From Pseudonocardiaceae bacterium (lineage in GTDB: Bacteria > Actinomycetota > Actinomycetes > Mycobacteriales > Pseudonocardiaceae), in the NCBI GenBank assembly GCA_009379815.1, contig WHSY01000005.1, forward strand, positions 1-64,000: 64,000 nucleotides of DNA, read 5' to 3'. The position numbers were made by a program, and so were the translations under genes. The notes below the pieces were generated by a model, which was not told the origin of the DNA, made no database searches, and saw nothing but the letters and a program-made list of their open reading frames with translations. Of the stretch, positions 8,294 through 16,854 are shown one piece after another (the stretch's first letter is position 1; each line of letters opens with the position of its first letter).

Positions 8294-9613
8294 ATGACCA
8301 TCGACTTCACCCTCAGTCCGGAACAGAAGAAGGTCCAGCTCGACACCCGGGAGTTCGCCGAGAACGTGCTCGCGCCGTGCGTACGGGATGCTGATCGTGA
8401 ACCTGATCCCCTGAAGGCCTTCCAGCTGACGAAGCCCGCCTACGTGGAGGCCTACAAGCGCGGTATCGCGTTCGGTCTGCTGCCCAGGGAGTACGGTGGC
8501 GGCGGACTCACCAACGTGGAGCTGATCCTCGCTGCAGAAGAGATCTGCGCGGTAGACCCCGGATTCGCGTGCACGATTCTGGTCAACGGGTTGGGATTGC
8601 TGCCCGTGTGGTACTGGGGCACCGAGGAGCAGAAGAAGCGATTCATGGGTGCGGCGACCTCGGACCCGTCGAATGAGTACCTCGCGGGGTATGCGGCGAG
8701 CGAGCCACCCGGCACCCCCGGCGGTACCGCCAACTTCGACGCACCGATGCCGGCACCCGTCGGGATCGGGGTCACGGCACGGTTGGACGGCGATTCCTAC
8801 GTCGTCAACGGCCGCAAGTACTGGCCCTGCAACGTGGGCGGCTGGGATGGTCTGGGCGCCAACGTCAATCTCGTCGTCGTCCGCACCGACCCCGCCAAGG
8901 GTGGCACCGAGGGGTTGTCCGCGCTGCTGGTCGAGCGCGGGACGCCAGGTGTGACCTACAACATCATCGACTCGTTCGGTCACCGGCTGACGCCCAATTC
9001 AGAGATCATCTTCGAAGACGCACGGGTGCCCGCGGCCAATATCGTCGAAGGAACGCGCGGCAACGGCGACCTGCTGATCAATCGCAACTTCGCCTGGTCC
9101 GGACCCGTTGCCGGAATCGCCGCGGTGGGCGTGGCCCGCGCCGCCTACGAAGCAGCCTTGGACTGGGCGAAGACCTACACGGCCGGTGGGCCGCACCCGA
9201 TAATCCACTACCAGAACGTCGGATATGTACTGGGTGACGTCGCAGCCCGCATCGAGGCGTGCCGCTATTTCTGCTGGAAGGCGGCGCACTACATCGACCA
9301 GCACGACTATCATGGCGAACTGGTCGGGGCGATGAACAAGACCTATTGTACCGAGACGATGTTCGACAGTGTCTACAAGTGTCTGCAGGTCGTCGGCGTG
9401 AACAGTGCGGACAAGAAGCACATGTTCGAGAAGTATCTGCGTGAAGCGGCCATCTTCCCCATCTACGACGGCGGCAACTTCGGCATGCAACGTCGTCGGG
9501 TGCACGGCGTGCTGGCCGACCCGGGCTTCGATCCGAGGGCGCTCGTCAACGACGAATTCGTCGAGTTCACCAAGGCGATGGAGACGATCGACACGATGCC
9601 GGTCACGGCATGA
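8294..9613 (+). CDS. Acyl-CoA dehydrogenase family protein, divergent subgroup
   Basis: A 439-residue ACAD-fold flavoprotein starting MTIDFTLSPEQKKVQLD, with GGGAGAAAG upstream of the ATG. The substrate/flavin loop is unusual: SEPPGTPGGTANFDAP replaces the common TEPxAGSD, and the strand VVNGRKYWPCNVGGWDG carries a cysteine. The C-terminus (YDGGNFGMQRRRVHG) differs from the common QIxGG/EGTS ending, so it belongs to a distinct subgroup. The LytTR-type regulator is divergent from it. The chain is otherwise intact. The substrate is unknown. Confidence 0.85.
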   Translation: MTIDFTLSPEQKKVQLDTREFAENVLAPCVRDADREPDPLKAFQLTKPAYVEAYKRGIAFGLLPREYGGGGLTNVELILAAEEICAVDPGFACTILVNGLGLLPVWYWGTEEQKKRFMGAATSDPSNEYLAGYAASEPPGTPGGTANFDAPMPAPVGIGVTARLDGDSYVVNGRKYWPCNVGGWDGLGANVNLVVVRTDPAKGGTEGLSALLVERGTPGVTYNIIDSFGHRLTPNSEIIFEDARVPAANIVEGTRGNGDLLINRNFAWSGPVAGIAAVGVARAAYEAALDWAKTYTAGGPHPIIHYQNVGYVLGDVAARIEACRYFCWKAAHYIDQHDYHGELVGAMNKTYCTETMFDSVYKCLQVVGVNSADKKHMFEKYLREAAIFPIYDGGNFGMQRRRVHGVLADPGFDPRALVNDEFVEFTKAMETIDTMPVTA

Positions 9614-9627
9614 CGCACTGATCACCG

Positions 9628-9663
9628 CTGCGGCGACCGGGCGATGCGCGCCGGTCGCCGCAG
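9628..9663. terminator. Bidirectional terminator hairpin
   Basis: CTGCGGCGACCGG (9628-9640) and CCGGTCGCCGCAG (9651-9663) form a perfect 13-bp stem with a 10-nt loop. It sits 15 bp after the ACAD stop and 28 bp before the end of the convergent hydrolase, so it can end both transcripts. There is no T-tract. Confidence 0.65.
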
Positions 9664-9690
9664 TGGACCCGACCGACCGCGGCCGGCCGA

Positions 9691-10365
9691 CTACGTGCCG
9701 ACGTGCCGGTCGATGAAGTCCAGGATGGCCGCGTTGCTGACGGGGGCCGTGCGCTCGAGGTTGTCGGCGCGGTGTCCACCGCCGGTGAAGACCGCCGCGT
9801 CGACGTCCTGGTACGTGCCGGCTTCGAGATACCCGATAACCGAGCCGAGGCTGTGGCCGACCAGCACGACCTTCTCGAACTGGCTTCCCAGGTCGCCGCC
9901 ACGCGCTGCTTGCACGACCTGGTGCACCGCATTGGCATTGCTGTCATAGGTGACCAGCGCACTCGCCGGGTGCCAGGACTCACCGATGCCCAGCCGGTCG
10001 ATGGCCAGCGTGGCGTAGCCGGCCTGGCCGGCATCCTGCACGTAGGAATAGGTCTCATGCTGGTACGGCAGGTCCCAGTAGTAGCGGCCGTAGCTGAGCC
10101 CGTGCACCAGCACCTGCACGGTCGTCGCGCCCGGCGGCACGCACAGCGTTCCCGCGATGGGACCCGTCTGCCCGGCAATCGTGACCGGGACCGTCACCTC
10201 CCGGCACTCGGTGCCGGCCGGCGCCGCGACGGCCGGCTCCACAGCAGCCGGCTCCGCGGCGGCCGGGGCCGGTGCCACCACCGCCAGCACACCGATCATG
10301 GCGACGGCGCAGGCCGCCGCTCTGCTCCGGAGCCTGCGAACGATCGACCCGAACCACACCGACAT
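9691..10365 (-). CDS. Secreted alpha/beta hydrolase with internal deletion
   Basis: A 224-residue protein with an N-terminal signal peptide (RRLRSRAAACAVAMIGVLAV, then an Ala-rich stretch). The alpha/beta-hydrolase core has the oxyanion strand VLVHGLSYGRYYWD and the nucleophile elbow GHSLGS. After VDAAVFTG the chain jumps directly to GGGHRADNLERTAPVSNAAILDFIDRHV, which matches the catalytic-His C-terminus. About 130 residues usually found between them (cap and acidic residue) are missing, compared with 320-350 residue actinobacterial relatives. The frame is kept. Activity is doubtful. Upstream GAGGGTGA supports the ATG. Confidence 0.65.
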   Translation of the reverse strand: MSVWFGSIVRRLRSRAAACAVAMIGVLAVVAPAPAAAEPAAVEPAVAAPAGTECREVTVPVTIAGQTGPIAGTLCVPPGATTVQVLVHGLSYGRYYWDLPYQHETYSYVQDAGQAGYATLAIDRLGIGESWHPASALVTYDSNANAVHQVVQAARGGDLGSQFEKVVLVGHSLGSVIGYLEAGTYQDVDAAVFTGGGHRADNLERTAPVSNAAILDFIDRHVGT

Positions 10366-10456
10366 GCGGTCACCCTCGCTTTCAGCCGCTACGACTGCCG
10401 GGTGCCCTGACGGCCTCACGGGCGGGCGCCGGCTCGTTCCTCACCGGCCCAACGAA

Positions 10457-10472
10457 TCGAAATTAAAGTAGA
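10457..10472. promoter_or_regulatory. Candidate operator, TCTACTTT type
   Basis: On the minus strand this reads TCTACTTTAATTTCGA and shares its first eight bases with the site at 19880. It is an AT-rich patch about 90 bp upstream of the hydrolase ATG. It is a weaker member of a motif seen at 18685, 19880 and 24985. Confidence 0.3.
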
Positions 10473-10548
10473 TATGCCACTCGTTCGGGCGTCGATGAGC
10501 CGGCCGGCGCTGCTCCATGGCCCGACGTCGGCGCAAGTCGGCCAGCGG

Positions 10549-11253
10549 CTACGAGCCGAACAGGCCGGCGAACTCGTCGAGGCTCGCGTCGATGCCAGCG
10601 CCCAGTGTGGTGTTCTGCCAGGACTCGAACAGTCGCTTCTGGGCGGCCACCACGGCCGGGTTGTGCCCGGCCAGCCGGGTGAGCATCCTGTCGGTCTCGG
10701 CGAGCAGCTCGTCACCGGGGACGACGCGATTGAGCATCCCGTGCCGCGCCATCGCCGCGGCGGAATACAGGTCCCCGGTCAGGATCATCTCCTTCGCCAT
10801 CGACAACCCGACGTGCTGCGACAGCAACGCCGCATCGACCACCGACGGCACCCCGACCTTGATCTCCGGCAGTCCGAAGGTCGCGTGCTCGGCGGCGATC
10901 CGGATATCGCAGGCCAGCGCGAGCTCGAAAGCGGCACCGAGGCAGTGACCGTTGATCGCACACACCGTCGGCACCGGAGCCGACCGGGCCGCAGCGAGGA
11001 AGTCCCGCACGTGGGTGATCAGCGTCCTCGCCCGCTCCCGATCGAGCTCGTGGAACGAGTCAAGGTGCATCCCGGCCGAGAAGGCACGATCGCCGGCACC
11101 GGTGAACACCACCGCCGACGGCGACGGCCGGCCACCGGTCAGCCACCGGGTCGCCTCGACCAGCTCGTCGACGGTCAGGGCGTTGTGCTTGTCCGGCCGA
11201 GCGAACGTGATCCACCGGACACCACTGTCGTCTCGCACCTCGATGGCAGCCAT
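10549..11253 (-). CDS. Enoyl-CoA hydratase/isomerase family protein
   Basis: A 234-residue crotonase-fold protein. Oxyanion-hole motifs are GDRAFSAGMHLDSF and CAINGHCLGAAFELALACDIRIA. A catalytic-type Glu is present in GLPEIKVGVPSVVDAALL, the position of a hydratase general base. The ATG at 11253 is chosen because the longer frame upstream has no homology. It is one of three crotonase genes in this minus-strand stretch. It probably hydrates or isomerises an enoyl-CoA in ring or side-chain degradation; the substrate is unassigned. A 266-bp gap separates it from the next hydratase upstream. Confidence 0.85.
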   Translation of the reverse strand: MAAIEVRDDSGVRWITFARPDKHNALTVDELVEATRWLTGGRPSPSAVVFTGAGDRAFSAGMHLDSFHELDRERARTLITHVRDFLAAARSAPVPTVCAINGHCLGAAFELALACDIRIAAEHATFGLPEIKVGVPSVVDAALLSQHVGLSMAKEMILTGDLYSAAAMARHGMLNRVVPGDELLAETDRMLTRLAGHNPAVVAAQKRLFESWQNTTLGAGIDASLDEFAGLFGS

Positions 11254-11519
11254 GTCCGCTACCGTCGCAGACTCACGGGATTCGTTGCGAGCACCCTGCA
11301 GTCGCCCCGAACGACGGGATCCACGCCGAGTGCTTGCCGTGCCCACCGGCCACGAGGACGTGGATCCGGTCCGGCCCGGTACCCAGTAGTGGTCATCGAC
11401 AGGCACGCACGTCGTCACGCCAGGCCCCAACCGGACGGACCTCGACGCGCAGCCGCCGCTCCTCACCGACCGACAGCGCCGTGGGGCTGAACGTCACGAG
11501 CCGTTCCTTGATCCGGCGC

Positions 11520-12257
11520 TCATGGCGCCTGGCGACGGCGTTGCGACCACATCTGCGTCGCACGCTCGAACTCGAGGGCGACCGACCACGGCACCCCGGG
11601 CGGGCCCAGCTCCTCACGGAAGGACCGGACCGCCTGCCGGGACAGGGCAGGGTCCTTGGCGGCCACCCGGGCGAGGTCGACGGCCCGGCCCTCCACCTCC
11701 CCGTCGGCGACCGACTCCCAGGCCAGCCCGAGCTCGGCGGCGCGGCGCCCGTCGACCTCGTTGCCGAACAGGCCGAGCGCGGCGGTGGCTTCCCGGCCCA
11801 TGAGCCGGCCCGCGAGGGTGAAGAAGCCCCCGCCGGGGTGCAGCCCGATGCGCAGGAAGCCGGCGATGATGCGCGCGTTGTCGGCCACCACCCGCAGGTC
11901 GGTCGCCATCATGAGGTTCATCCCGGCACCCACGGCGGCTCCGCGCACGGCGGCGACGGTGGGCACGGCGAGATGCCCGACGCGGTAGAAGGACTTGTAG
12001 ACCCGGCCCATGCGCTGGTAGGCGGTGTCCTCCGACTGGTCGGCCGAGGGGTCCCATTCGCGCCGGTCGGCACCGGAGCAGAAGGTCCCACCCGCACCAC
12101 GCACCACTGCGGCCCCCACCGACGGGTCGTCGTCGACCTCGTCGCAGATCGCGACGAGCGCGTCGCTCATCTCCGGGGTCAGTCCGTTGCGCACCTCCGG
12201 TGAGTCGACTGTGATCAGCGCGACCTGATCGTCACGCTCGAGGTGTACATCTGGCAC
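11520..12257 (-). CDS. Enoyl-CoA hydratase/isomerase family protein
   Basis: A 245-residue crotonase-fold protein. It has GAGGTFCSGADRREWD and AVRGAAVGAGMNLMMATDLRVVA for the oxyanion hole, then FLRIGLHPGGGFFTLAGRLMG. That segment has Leu-His-Pro-Gly instead of a Glu at the first catalytic position, so it may be an isomerase or a modified hydratase. It lies 89 bp after the LLM enzyme gene on the same strand and is probably co-transcribed. Confidence 0.85.
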   Translation of the reverse strand: MPDVHLERDDQVALITVDSPEVRNGLTPEMSDALVAICDEVDDDPSVGAAVVRGAGGTFCSGADRREWDPSADQSEDTAYQRMGRVYKSFYRVGHLAVPTVAAVRGAAVGAGMNLMMATDLRVVADNARIIAGFLRIGLHPGGGFFTLAGRLMGREATAALGLFGNEVDGRRAAELGLAWESVADGEVEGRAVDLARVAAKDPALSRQAVRSFREELGPPGVPWSVALEFERATQMWSQRRRQAP

Positions 12258-12346
12258 GGTTCAGCAGTCCTCTCGTGTCGGCGCTGCGGTGCCGGCGATC
12301 GCCGGCGCCGCAGCGTTTCCTGGATTGCGTGTGATTCTCGAACGGC

Positions 12347-13360
12347 TCACCCGGCGCGCACTGTGTCGAGGACCTTGCGCCAGCGGTCCGGATCCTCCTC
12401 GATCGGCACCGACAACCCGATACGCGTCGCGACGCCGCCATAGCGGCGCAGCAGCTCGGCGGCAGCGTCCTCGGGAGTGCCGATGACGGCGAACGTGTGC
12501 AGCACCTCGTCGTCGACCACGTCGGCCATGCGGTCCCACTCGCCGCGCTTCGACAGCGCGTTCAGCTCGTCCTGCAGGTCACCCCAGCCGTGCAGGTCGA
12601 GCACCGGGCGGTAGGCCGGGGTGGAGCCGTAGAAGGAGATCTGCCGTCGCACCCGCGCCGCCGCGTCGTCACGTCGCGGTCCCTCGTCGTCGGCCACCAC
12701 GAACGACGGCCCGCTGATCTCGAAGCCCTGCCACGACTTGCCCGCCGCTTCCCGGCCCTGCTGCAGCGCTGGCACCGTCACCTCCCGCAGGTAGCGCTCG
12801 GTGGTGAAGCCGTGGCACAGGAACCCGTCGGCGACCTCGCCCGCGACCCGGGTCATCCGCGGCCCCACGCCCGCCAGGTAGATCGGCGGGTTGCCGTGCG
12901 GGTTGGGGCCCGGGTCGAAGAACGGCGTCATCAGGGTGTGGGTGTAGAAGTCGCCGCGGAAGCCTGGCTTCTCGCCACTGGCCCAGCTGTGCCAGATCGC
13001 CCGGATCGCGGCGACGAACTCGCGCATCCGGGCGGCCGGCCTCGACCAGGGCATGCTGTAGCGCTTGGTGATGTGGGGCTCGATCTGCGAGCCGAGGCCG
13101 AGCATGAAGCGGCCGCCGGTGGCCAGCTGCAGGTCGTTGGCCGCCACCGCCACCGTCATCGGGTTGCGCGCGAACGCCACGGCGATCGCCGTGCCCAGCT
13201 CGATGCGCCGGGTGCGCTCCGCCGCGATCGCCACCCCGAGGAATGGGTCGCTCGTCGTCTCCGGTACCCAGCTCGCGTCGTAGCCGTCGCTCTCTGCGCC
13301 GGCCGCCGAACGTCCGACCTCGACGACGTCGGACGGGTAGCCGCCAGTGTCCACCTTCAT
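12347..13360 (-). CDS. LLM-class (F420-type) flavin-dependent oxidoreductase
   Basis: A 337-residue luciferase-like TIM-barrel protein. Typical segments are SWVPETTSDPFLGVAIAAER, RFMLGLGSQIEPHITKRY, NPPIYLAGVGPRMTRVAGEVADGFL and the C-terminal FAVIGTPEDAAAELLRRYGG. In actinomycetes most such proteins use coenzyme F420; FMN is possible. It is probably a redox or monooxygenase step in the same pathway as the Rieske oxygenase upstream. It is intact, with a clear start (MKVDTGGYPSDVVEV). Confidence 0.85.
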   Translation of the reverse strand: MKVDTGGYPSDVVEVGRSAAGAESDGYDASWVPETTSDPFLGVAIAAERTRRIELGTAIAVAFARNPMTVAVAANDLQLATGGRFMLGLGSQIEPHITKRYSMPWSRPAARMREFVAAIRAIWHSWASGEKPGFRGDFYTHTLMTPFFDPGPNPHGNPPIYLAGVGPRMTRVAGEVADGFLCHGFTTERYLREVTVPALQQGREAAGKSWQGFEISGPSFVVADDEGPRRDDAAARVRRQISFYGSTPAYRPVLDLHGWGDLQDELNALSKRGEWDRMADVVDDEVLHTFAVIGTPEDAAAELLRRYGGVATRIGLSVPIEEDPDRWRKVLDTVRAG

Positions 13361-13405
13361 GCTGCGCCAGCCTCCATTGCCGCTCGCGGTCCGTCGATCG
13401 GCACG

Positions 13406-14302
13406 TTACGGCAGACCGGCGTGGGGGACCTGCACGGTGGCCGACAGCAGGACGGCTTCGCGGGTGTCGCGGCGCTCGTGCTCGGCGAACGACGGCGCGG
13501 TGCACAGGAACAGCGTGCGGCCGTCGTCGCCGCCGAGCATGCAGGCGAACACCCCGAGGTCGCCGGCGGAGACCTCGTCGACGATCTCGCCGTCGCGCAC
13601 CCGCACGACGCGGTGCCCGATCGCGTCCGCAACCCACACCGCGCCCTCGGTGTCCAGGCACATCCCGTCCGGGACCAGCGTGATGCCGGCGAGCGCCTCG
13701 TTCAGGTCGTCGGTCTCGGGCACGGCGCCGAACCGCGCCCACTCCCGGCGGTTGCGCAGCGAGCCGTCGCCGTCGACGTCGAACGCGGTCAGCCGCTGGC
13801 CGAACGACTCGGCCGCGATCAGCGTGGCGCCGTCCGGGGTGATCGCCATGCCGTTCGGGAACAGCATGTCCTCCGCGACCACGGTCGCCGTCGAGTCCGG
13901 GTCGACGCGGACGATGTTGGCAGGCCGCATCGGCGCCCCGCCCATCAGGTCGAAACCGAAGTTCCCGACATACGCGCGTCCCGCGGCGTCGACCACCATG
14001 TCGTTGAGATGCCAGCTCGCCAGCTGCGACAGGTCGGCGTGCTCGACGAGCCGGCCGGAGTCCTCACGCCGCAGCAGCCGCCGGTCGCGCATCGACACCG
14101 CGAGCATCCGGCCATCGGGCAGCCAGCCGAGACCGGAGGGCTGCTGCGGCACCTCCGCGACCGTCTCCACCTCCCCTTGTGCGCTGACCGCGACCACGCG
14201 GTGGGTGTAGAAGTCCGACACCCACAGCCGGCCGTCGTGCCAACGCGGACCCTCCAGGAACGAGAACCCACTCGCCACCACGTCAAGATCGGAATCGCCC
14301 AT
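13406..14302 (-). CDS. SMP-30/gluconolactonase family lactonase
   Basis: About 298 residues of a six-bladed beta-propeller. It has GFSFLEGPRWHDGRLWVSDF (metal-ligand Glu), QPSGLGWLPDGRML, WHLNDMVVDAAGRAYVGN and LFPNGMAITPDGATL. These proteins hydrolyse lactones using a divalent metal. In a ring-cleavage pathway an enol-lactone or similar is a sensible substrate (inference). The ATG at 14302 (MGDSDLDVV) is preferred; the longer frame reaches into a palindromic repeat and lacks homology. Confidence 0.85.
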   Translation of the reverse strand: MGDSDLDVVASGFSFLEGPRWHDGRLWVSDFYTHRVVAVSAQGEVETVAEVPQQPSGLGWLPDGRMLAVSMRDRRLLRREDSGRLVEHADLSQLASWHLNDMVVDAAGRAYVGNFGFDLMGGAPMRPANIVRVDPDSTATVVAEDMLFPNGMAITPDGATLIAAESFGQRLTAFDVDGDGSLRNRREWARFGAVPETDDLNEALAGITLVPDGMCLDTEGAVWVADAIGHRVVRVRDGEIVDEVSAGDLGVFACMLGGDDGRTLFLCTAPSFAEHERRDTREAVLLSATVQVPHAGLP

Positions 14303-14354
14303 CGGGTCAATCTGGCACACCGTCGGCCGGTGGGTCCACCTCACGCTCCCCGCC

Positions 14355-14425
14355 GTGTCCACGAACTCGACGATATGGGGGTCGGCAGCCGCTACGAGCC
14401 CCACCGCGTCGAGTTCACGGACACC
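14355..14425. repeat. 71-bp dispersed palindromic repeat, copy A
   Basis: The outer arms GTGTCCACGAACTCGAC (14355-14371) and GTCGAGTTCACGGACAC pair at 15 of 17 positions. An inner GGGG/CCCC pair is also present. A second 71-bp copy with the same architecture lies at 41846-41916. It is intergenic, between the SMP-30 start and the CrtI-like stop. Confidence 0.7.
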
Positions 14426-14451
14426 AGCGTCCCGGCGTCGGCCCGGTTGGG

Positions 14452-15756
14452 TCAGGCGCCGGCGCCGACGGGGTGGCGCGTCGCGATCTGGTCGACCACG
14501 AGCTTCGCGGTCTCGGCACACGCCGTGGTGCCGCCGTTGGCGTACTCCTTGACACCGTCACCGACGTTGAAGAGATTGCCGATCGGCGTGGTGGGTGACA
14601 GGTCGAACCCGGCGACGGCGCGCTGCGGCGGCCAGTGGTCACGGGTGACCACAGTGGACAGTATCCGTGCCTGATCGAAGCCGGGAACCTCGTCGCGCAG
14701 GTCGGCCAGCAGCAACTCGGTCTCCGCCGCCTCGTCGAAGTCACCGACGGCAGGCCGCGGCACCGAGGTGCCCACGTAGAGGTTCCAACCCTCCGGGGAC
14801 ATCTCAGGGCAGACCTCGGAGAAGTTGGCGACGTAGGCCATCCGGCGGGTTGCCGCGAAGCTGAGCAGGCCGGGCGCGTCGACCAGCCTGTCCCGGCCGG
14901 CGAAGTTGACGGCGATCATGGCGCAGGGCCGGTCGGCGCGGCGCACCGACTCCCGGTACTCCGCCGGCAGGTGCTCGTCCCCGACGAGCGCCACGGTGGC
15001 AGCCGGACCGGTGTCGCTGACGGCGACCCGGCACGCGACCTGCACGTCCTGCCCGTCGCGGCGGACGACCGCACCGGTGACCTGCCCGTCGGTGACGGTC
15101 ACCGACCGGACCTCGCAGGACAGCCACACCTGCCCACCATTGGCCGTGACCACCTCGGCCAGGCAGCGCCAGATCCCGATCGTGCCCTCAGGGCAGAAGC
15201 CGAACTTCTTGAACGCGCTGCGGCGGGTGAAGTAGGTGAGGAACACCCGCGCGGGCAGCTCGTCGGAGTTGACGGCGAACACCGACGCGCACATGGTGCG
15301 GAAGATGCCGTGCACGGACTCGTTGCCGGTGTAGCGCGCCACCCAGTCCGCAGTGGACAGTTCGTCGGCCGGCAGGCCGCTGTCGTCACGCGCGGCACCG
15401 AGCCCGTTCAGCAGCTTCGCGCCCTGCCGGGTCAGCTTCGACAGCAGGAATCCCCAGCCACCGCCCGTGACGTCGACGTCCTTGCCGCCGACGCGGTAGA
15501 GGATCGGCGGGTCGGGCGGGCGCACGTCGAACTTCGCGCCCACCTCCTCGAACGTCTGCTGGGTCGGCCCCTCGAGCTCGATCACGATGGCCCCGTTGTT
15601 GACCTTGAAGCCGTCGATGTCGTGGGTCGAGGCCCGGCCGCCCACCTGGTCGAGCCGCTCGACCACGAGCGTGCGGTACCCGAGATGCGACAGCCGGGCA
15701 GCGGCGCACAGCCCCCCGGCACCGGCACCGATCACCAGCGCGTCGAAGCGCTCCAT
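14452..15756 (-). CDS. FAD-dependent oxidoreductase, CrtI/phytoene desaturase-like
   Basis: A 434-residue flavoprotein. The N-terminal Rossmann motif is VIGAGAGGLCAAARLSHLGYRTLVVE, followed by VGGRASTHDIDGFKVNNGA. The C-terminal FAD-binding motif is IGNLFNVGDGVKEYANGG. This architecture is shared by phytoene desaturases and many NAD(P)/FAD oxidoreductases of unknown substrate. Placement between a hydratase and a lactonase in a ring-hydroxylating operon argues for a catabolic dehydrogenation rather than carotenoid synthesis. No other carotenoid gene is near. Confidence 0.85.
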   Translation of the reverse strand: MERFDALVIGAGAGGLCAAARLSHLGYRTLVVERLDQVGGRASTHDIDGFKVNNGAIVIELEGPTQQTFEEVGAKFDVRPPDPPILYRVGGKDVDVTGGGWGFLLSKLTRQGAKLLNGLGAARDDSGLPADELSTADWVARYTGNESVHGIFRTMCASVFAVNSDELPARVFLTYFTRRSAFKKFGFCPEGTIGIWRCLAEVVTANGGQVWLSCEVRSVTVTDGQVTGAVVRRDGQDVQVACRVAVSDTGPAATVALVGDEHLPAEYRESVRRADRPCAMIAVNFAGRDRLVDAPGLLSFAATRRMAYVANFSEVCPEMSPEGWNLYVGTSVPRPAVGDFDEAAETELLLADLRDEVPGFDQARILSTVVTRDHWPPQRAVAGFDLSPTTPIGNLFNVGDGVKEYANGGTTACAETAKLVVDQIATRHPVGAGA

Positions 15757-15768
15757 CTCGTCCTCCGA

Positions 15769-16578
15769 TCAGTTGCCGGTGAAGCGGGGGGCGCGCCGCT
15801 CGATCACCGCGGCCAGCCCCTCCCGCGAGTCGGCCGTGCCGGAGAGCTCGGACACCGTGCGCGCCTCCTCGGGCAGCTGCGCCTCGACGCGCGACCCGAG
15901 CCCGGACCACATCAGCCGCTTCGCCGCTGCCAGCGCCCGCGGCGCGCCCGCAGCGAGCTGCCCGGCGAGCATGCGGGCCTCGCCCACGAGTTCGTCGTCG
16001 GCCACCACACGGGTGATGAGGCCGATCTCGAGCGCGTCCGATGCGGACAGCATCGGGTTGGTCAACGTGATCTCCAGTGCCTTGCGCAGGCCGACGAGCT
16101 GCGGCAGCGTCACCGACACCCCCGCATCCGGCGCCATCCCGACCCGCGTGGCACCGGCCAGGAACGTGGCGGACTCGGCGGCGAGCACGAGGTCGGCCGC
16201 GCACACCAGCCCGAACCCGCCGCCACCGGCGGCGAACCCGTGGACGGCGGCGACCACCGGCGCCTGCAGCGCCAGCAGGCCCGAGGTGGAGATCTGCAAC
16301 CAGGAGGTCGCCTCCCGCAGGTAGTCGGGCAACTCCTCGCCCTTGCCGGCGAACGTCTTGACGTCGCCGCCCGCGCAGAAGTTCGGACCCTCCCCCGTCA
16401 ACAGCAGCGCGCGCAGCCGCGGCTCCCCGTGGCACCGCATGATCGCGTCGTAGAGCGCCCGCAGCAAGGGCACGTCCAGGCCGTTGGACGCCTCAGGTCG
16501 GTTGAGCCGCAGGTGCCCGACCCCGTCGGGATCGAGGTCCAGCAGCACCGGACCGGACGGGATCAGCTGCTCCGTCAC
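15769..16578 (-). CDS. Enoyl-CoA hydratase/isomerase family protein
   Basis: A 269-residue crotonase. Motifs include LTGEGPNFCAGGDVKTF and AVHGFAAGGGGFGLVCAADLVLAAESATF for the oxyanion hole, and RVGMAPDAGVSVTLPQLVG in the catalytic region (Asp in place of the second Glu). The C-terminus GTADSREGLAAVIERRAPRFTG is typical. It stops 12 bp upstream of the CrtI-like gene, so it sits in the same operon. It may be a 1,2-epoxyphenylacetyl-CoA isomerase-like or general enoyl-CoA hydratase; the sequence alone does not decide. Confidence 0.88.
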   Translation of the reverse strand: MTEQLIPSGPVLLDLDPDGVGHLRLNRPEASNGLDVPLLRALYDAIMRCHGEPRLRALLLTGEGPNFCAGGDVKTFAGKGEELPDYLREATSWLQISTSGLLALQAPVVAAVHGFAAGGGGFGLVCAADLVLAAESATFLAGATRVGMAPDAGVSVTLPQLVGLRKALEITLTNPMLSASDALEIGLITRVVADDELVGEARMLAGQLAAGAPRALAAAKRLMWSGLGSRVEAQLPEEARTVSELSGTADSREGLAAVIERRAPRFTGN

Positions 16579-16624
16579 GAGCGCATGCCTCCTCGGTAGT
16601 GAACTGTCGGATACCGCTGCCCGG

Positions 16625-16846
16625 TCAACGGTGCTCGTCGGGATCGTCGCGCCAGCGGTCGGCGGACGGGTCGAGCAGCTGCCGCAGATGGCCTTCCGGC
16701 AACCACACCACCGCCTGCAGCTCCACGGCGTCGAGGTAGCGCACCCGGCCCGAACTCAGGTCCTCCAACCGCAGCCGGGGACTGTTGGCTTCGAGGTCGA
16801 CCCGGCAGGCGACCTCGGCGAACTCGTTGCTGATGATGCCGTCCAC
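16625..16846 (-). CDS. Small conserved-looking protein of the Rieske oxygenase operon
   Basis: 73 residues starting at a GTG (VDGIISNEFAEVACRVD) preceded by GAGG that overlaps the stop region of the dioxygenase beta gene. The spacing is only 8 bp. Composition is ordinary for a folded acidic protein: alternating hydrophobic strands (EVACRVDLE, LRLEDLSS, ELQAVVWLPEG), then a charged C-terminus. I recognise no family. Its fixed position between beta subunit and hydratase suggests an accessory or expression-coupled role for the oxygenase, which is inference. Confidence 0.55.
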   Translation of the reverse strand: MDGIISNEFAEVACRVDLEANSPRLRLEDLSSGRVRYLDAVELQAVVWLPEGHLRQLLDPSADRWRDDPDEHR

Positions 16847-16854
16847 CTGCGACC

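Noticed and set aside
11393-11520. Minus-strand coding-like fragment (LVTFSPTALSVGEERRLRV) in the gap between two hydratase genes
   Set aside because: It has no start in its own right and no recognisable family. It is too short to call a remnant with confidence.
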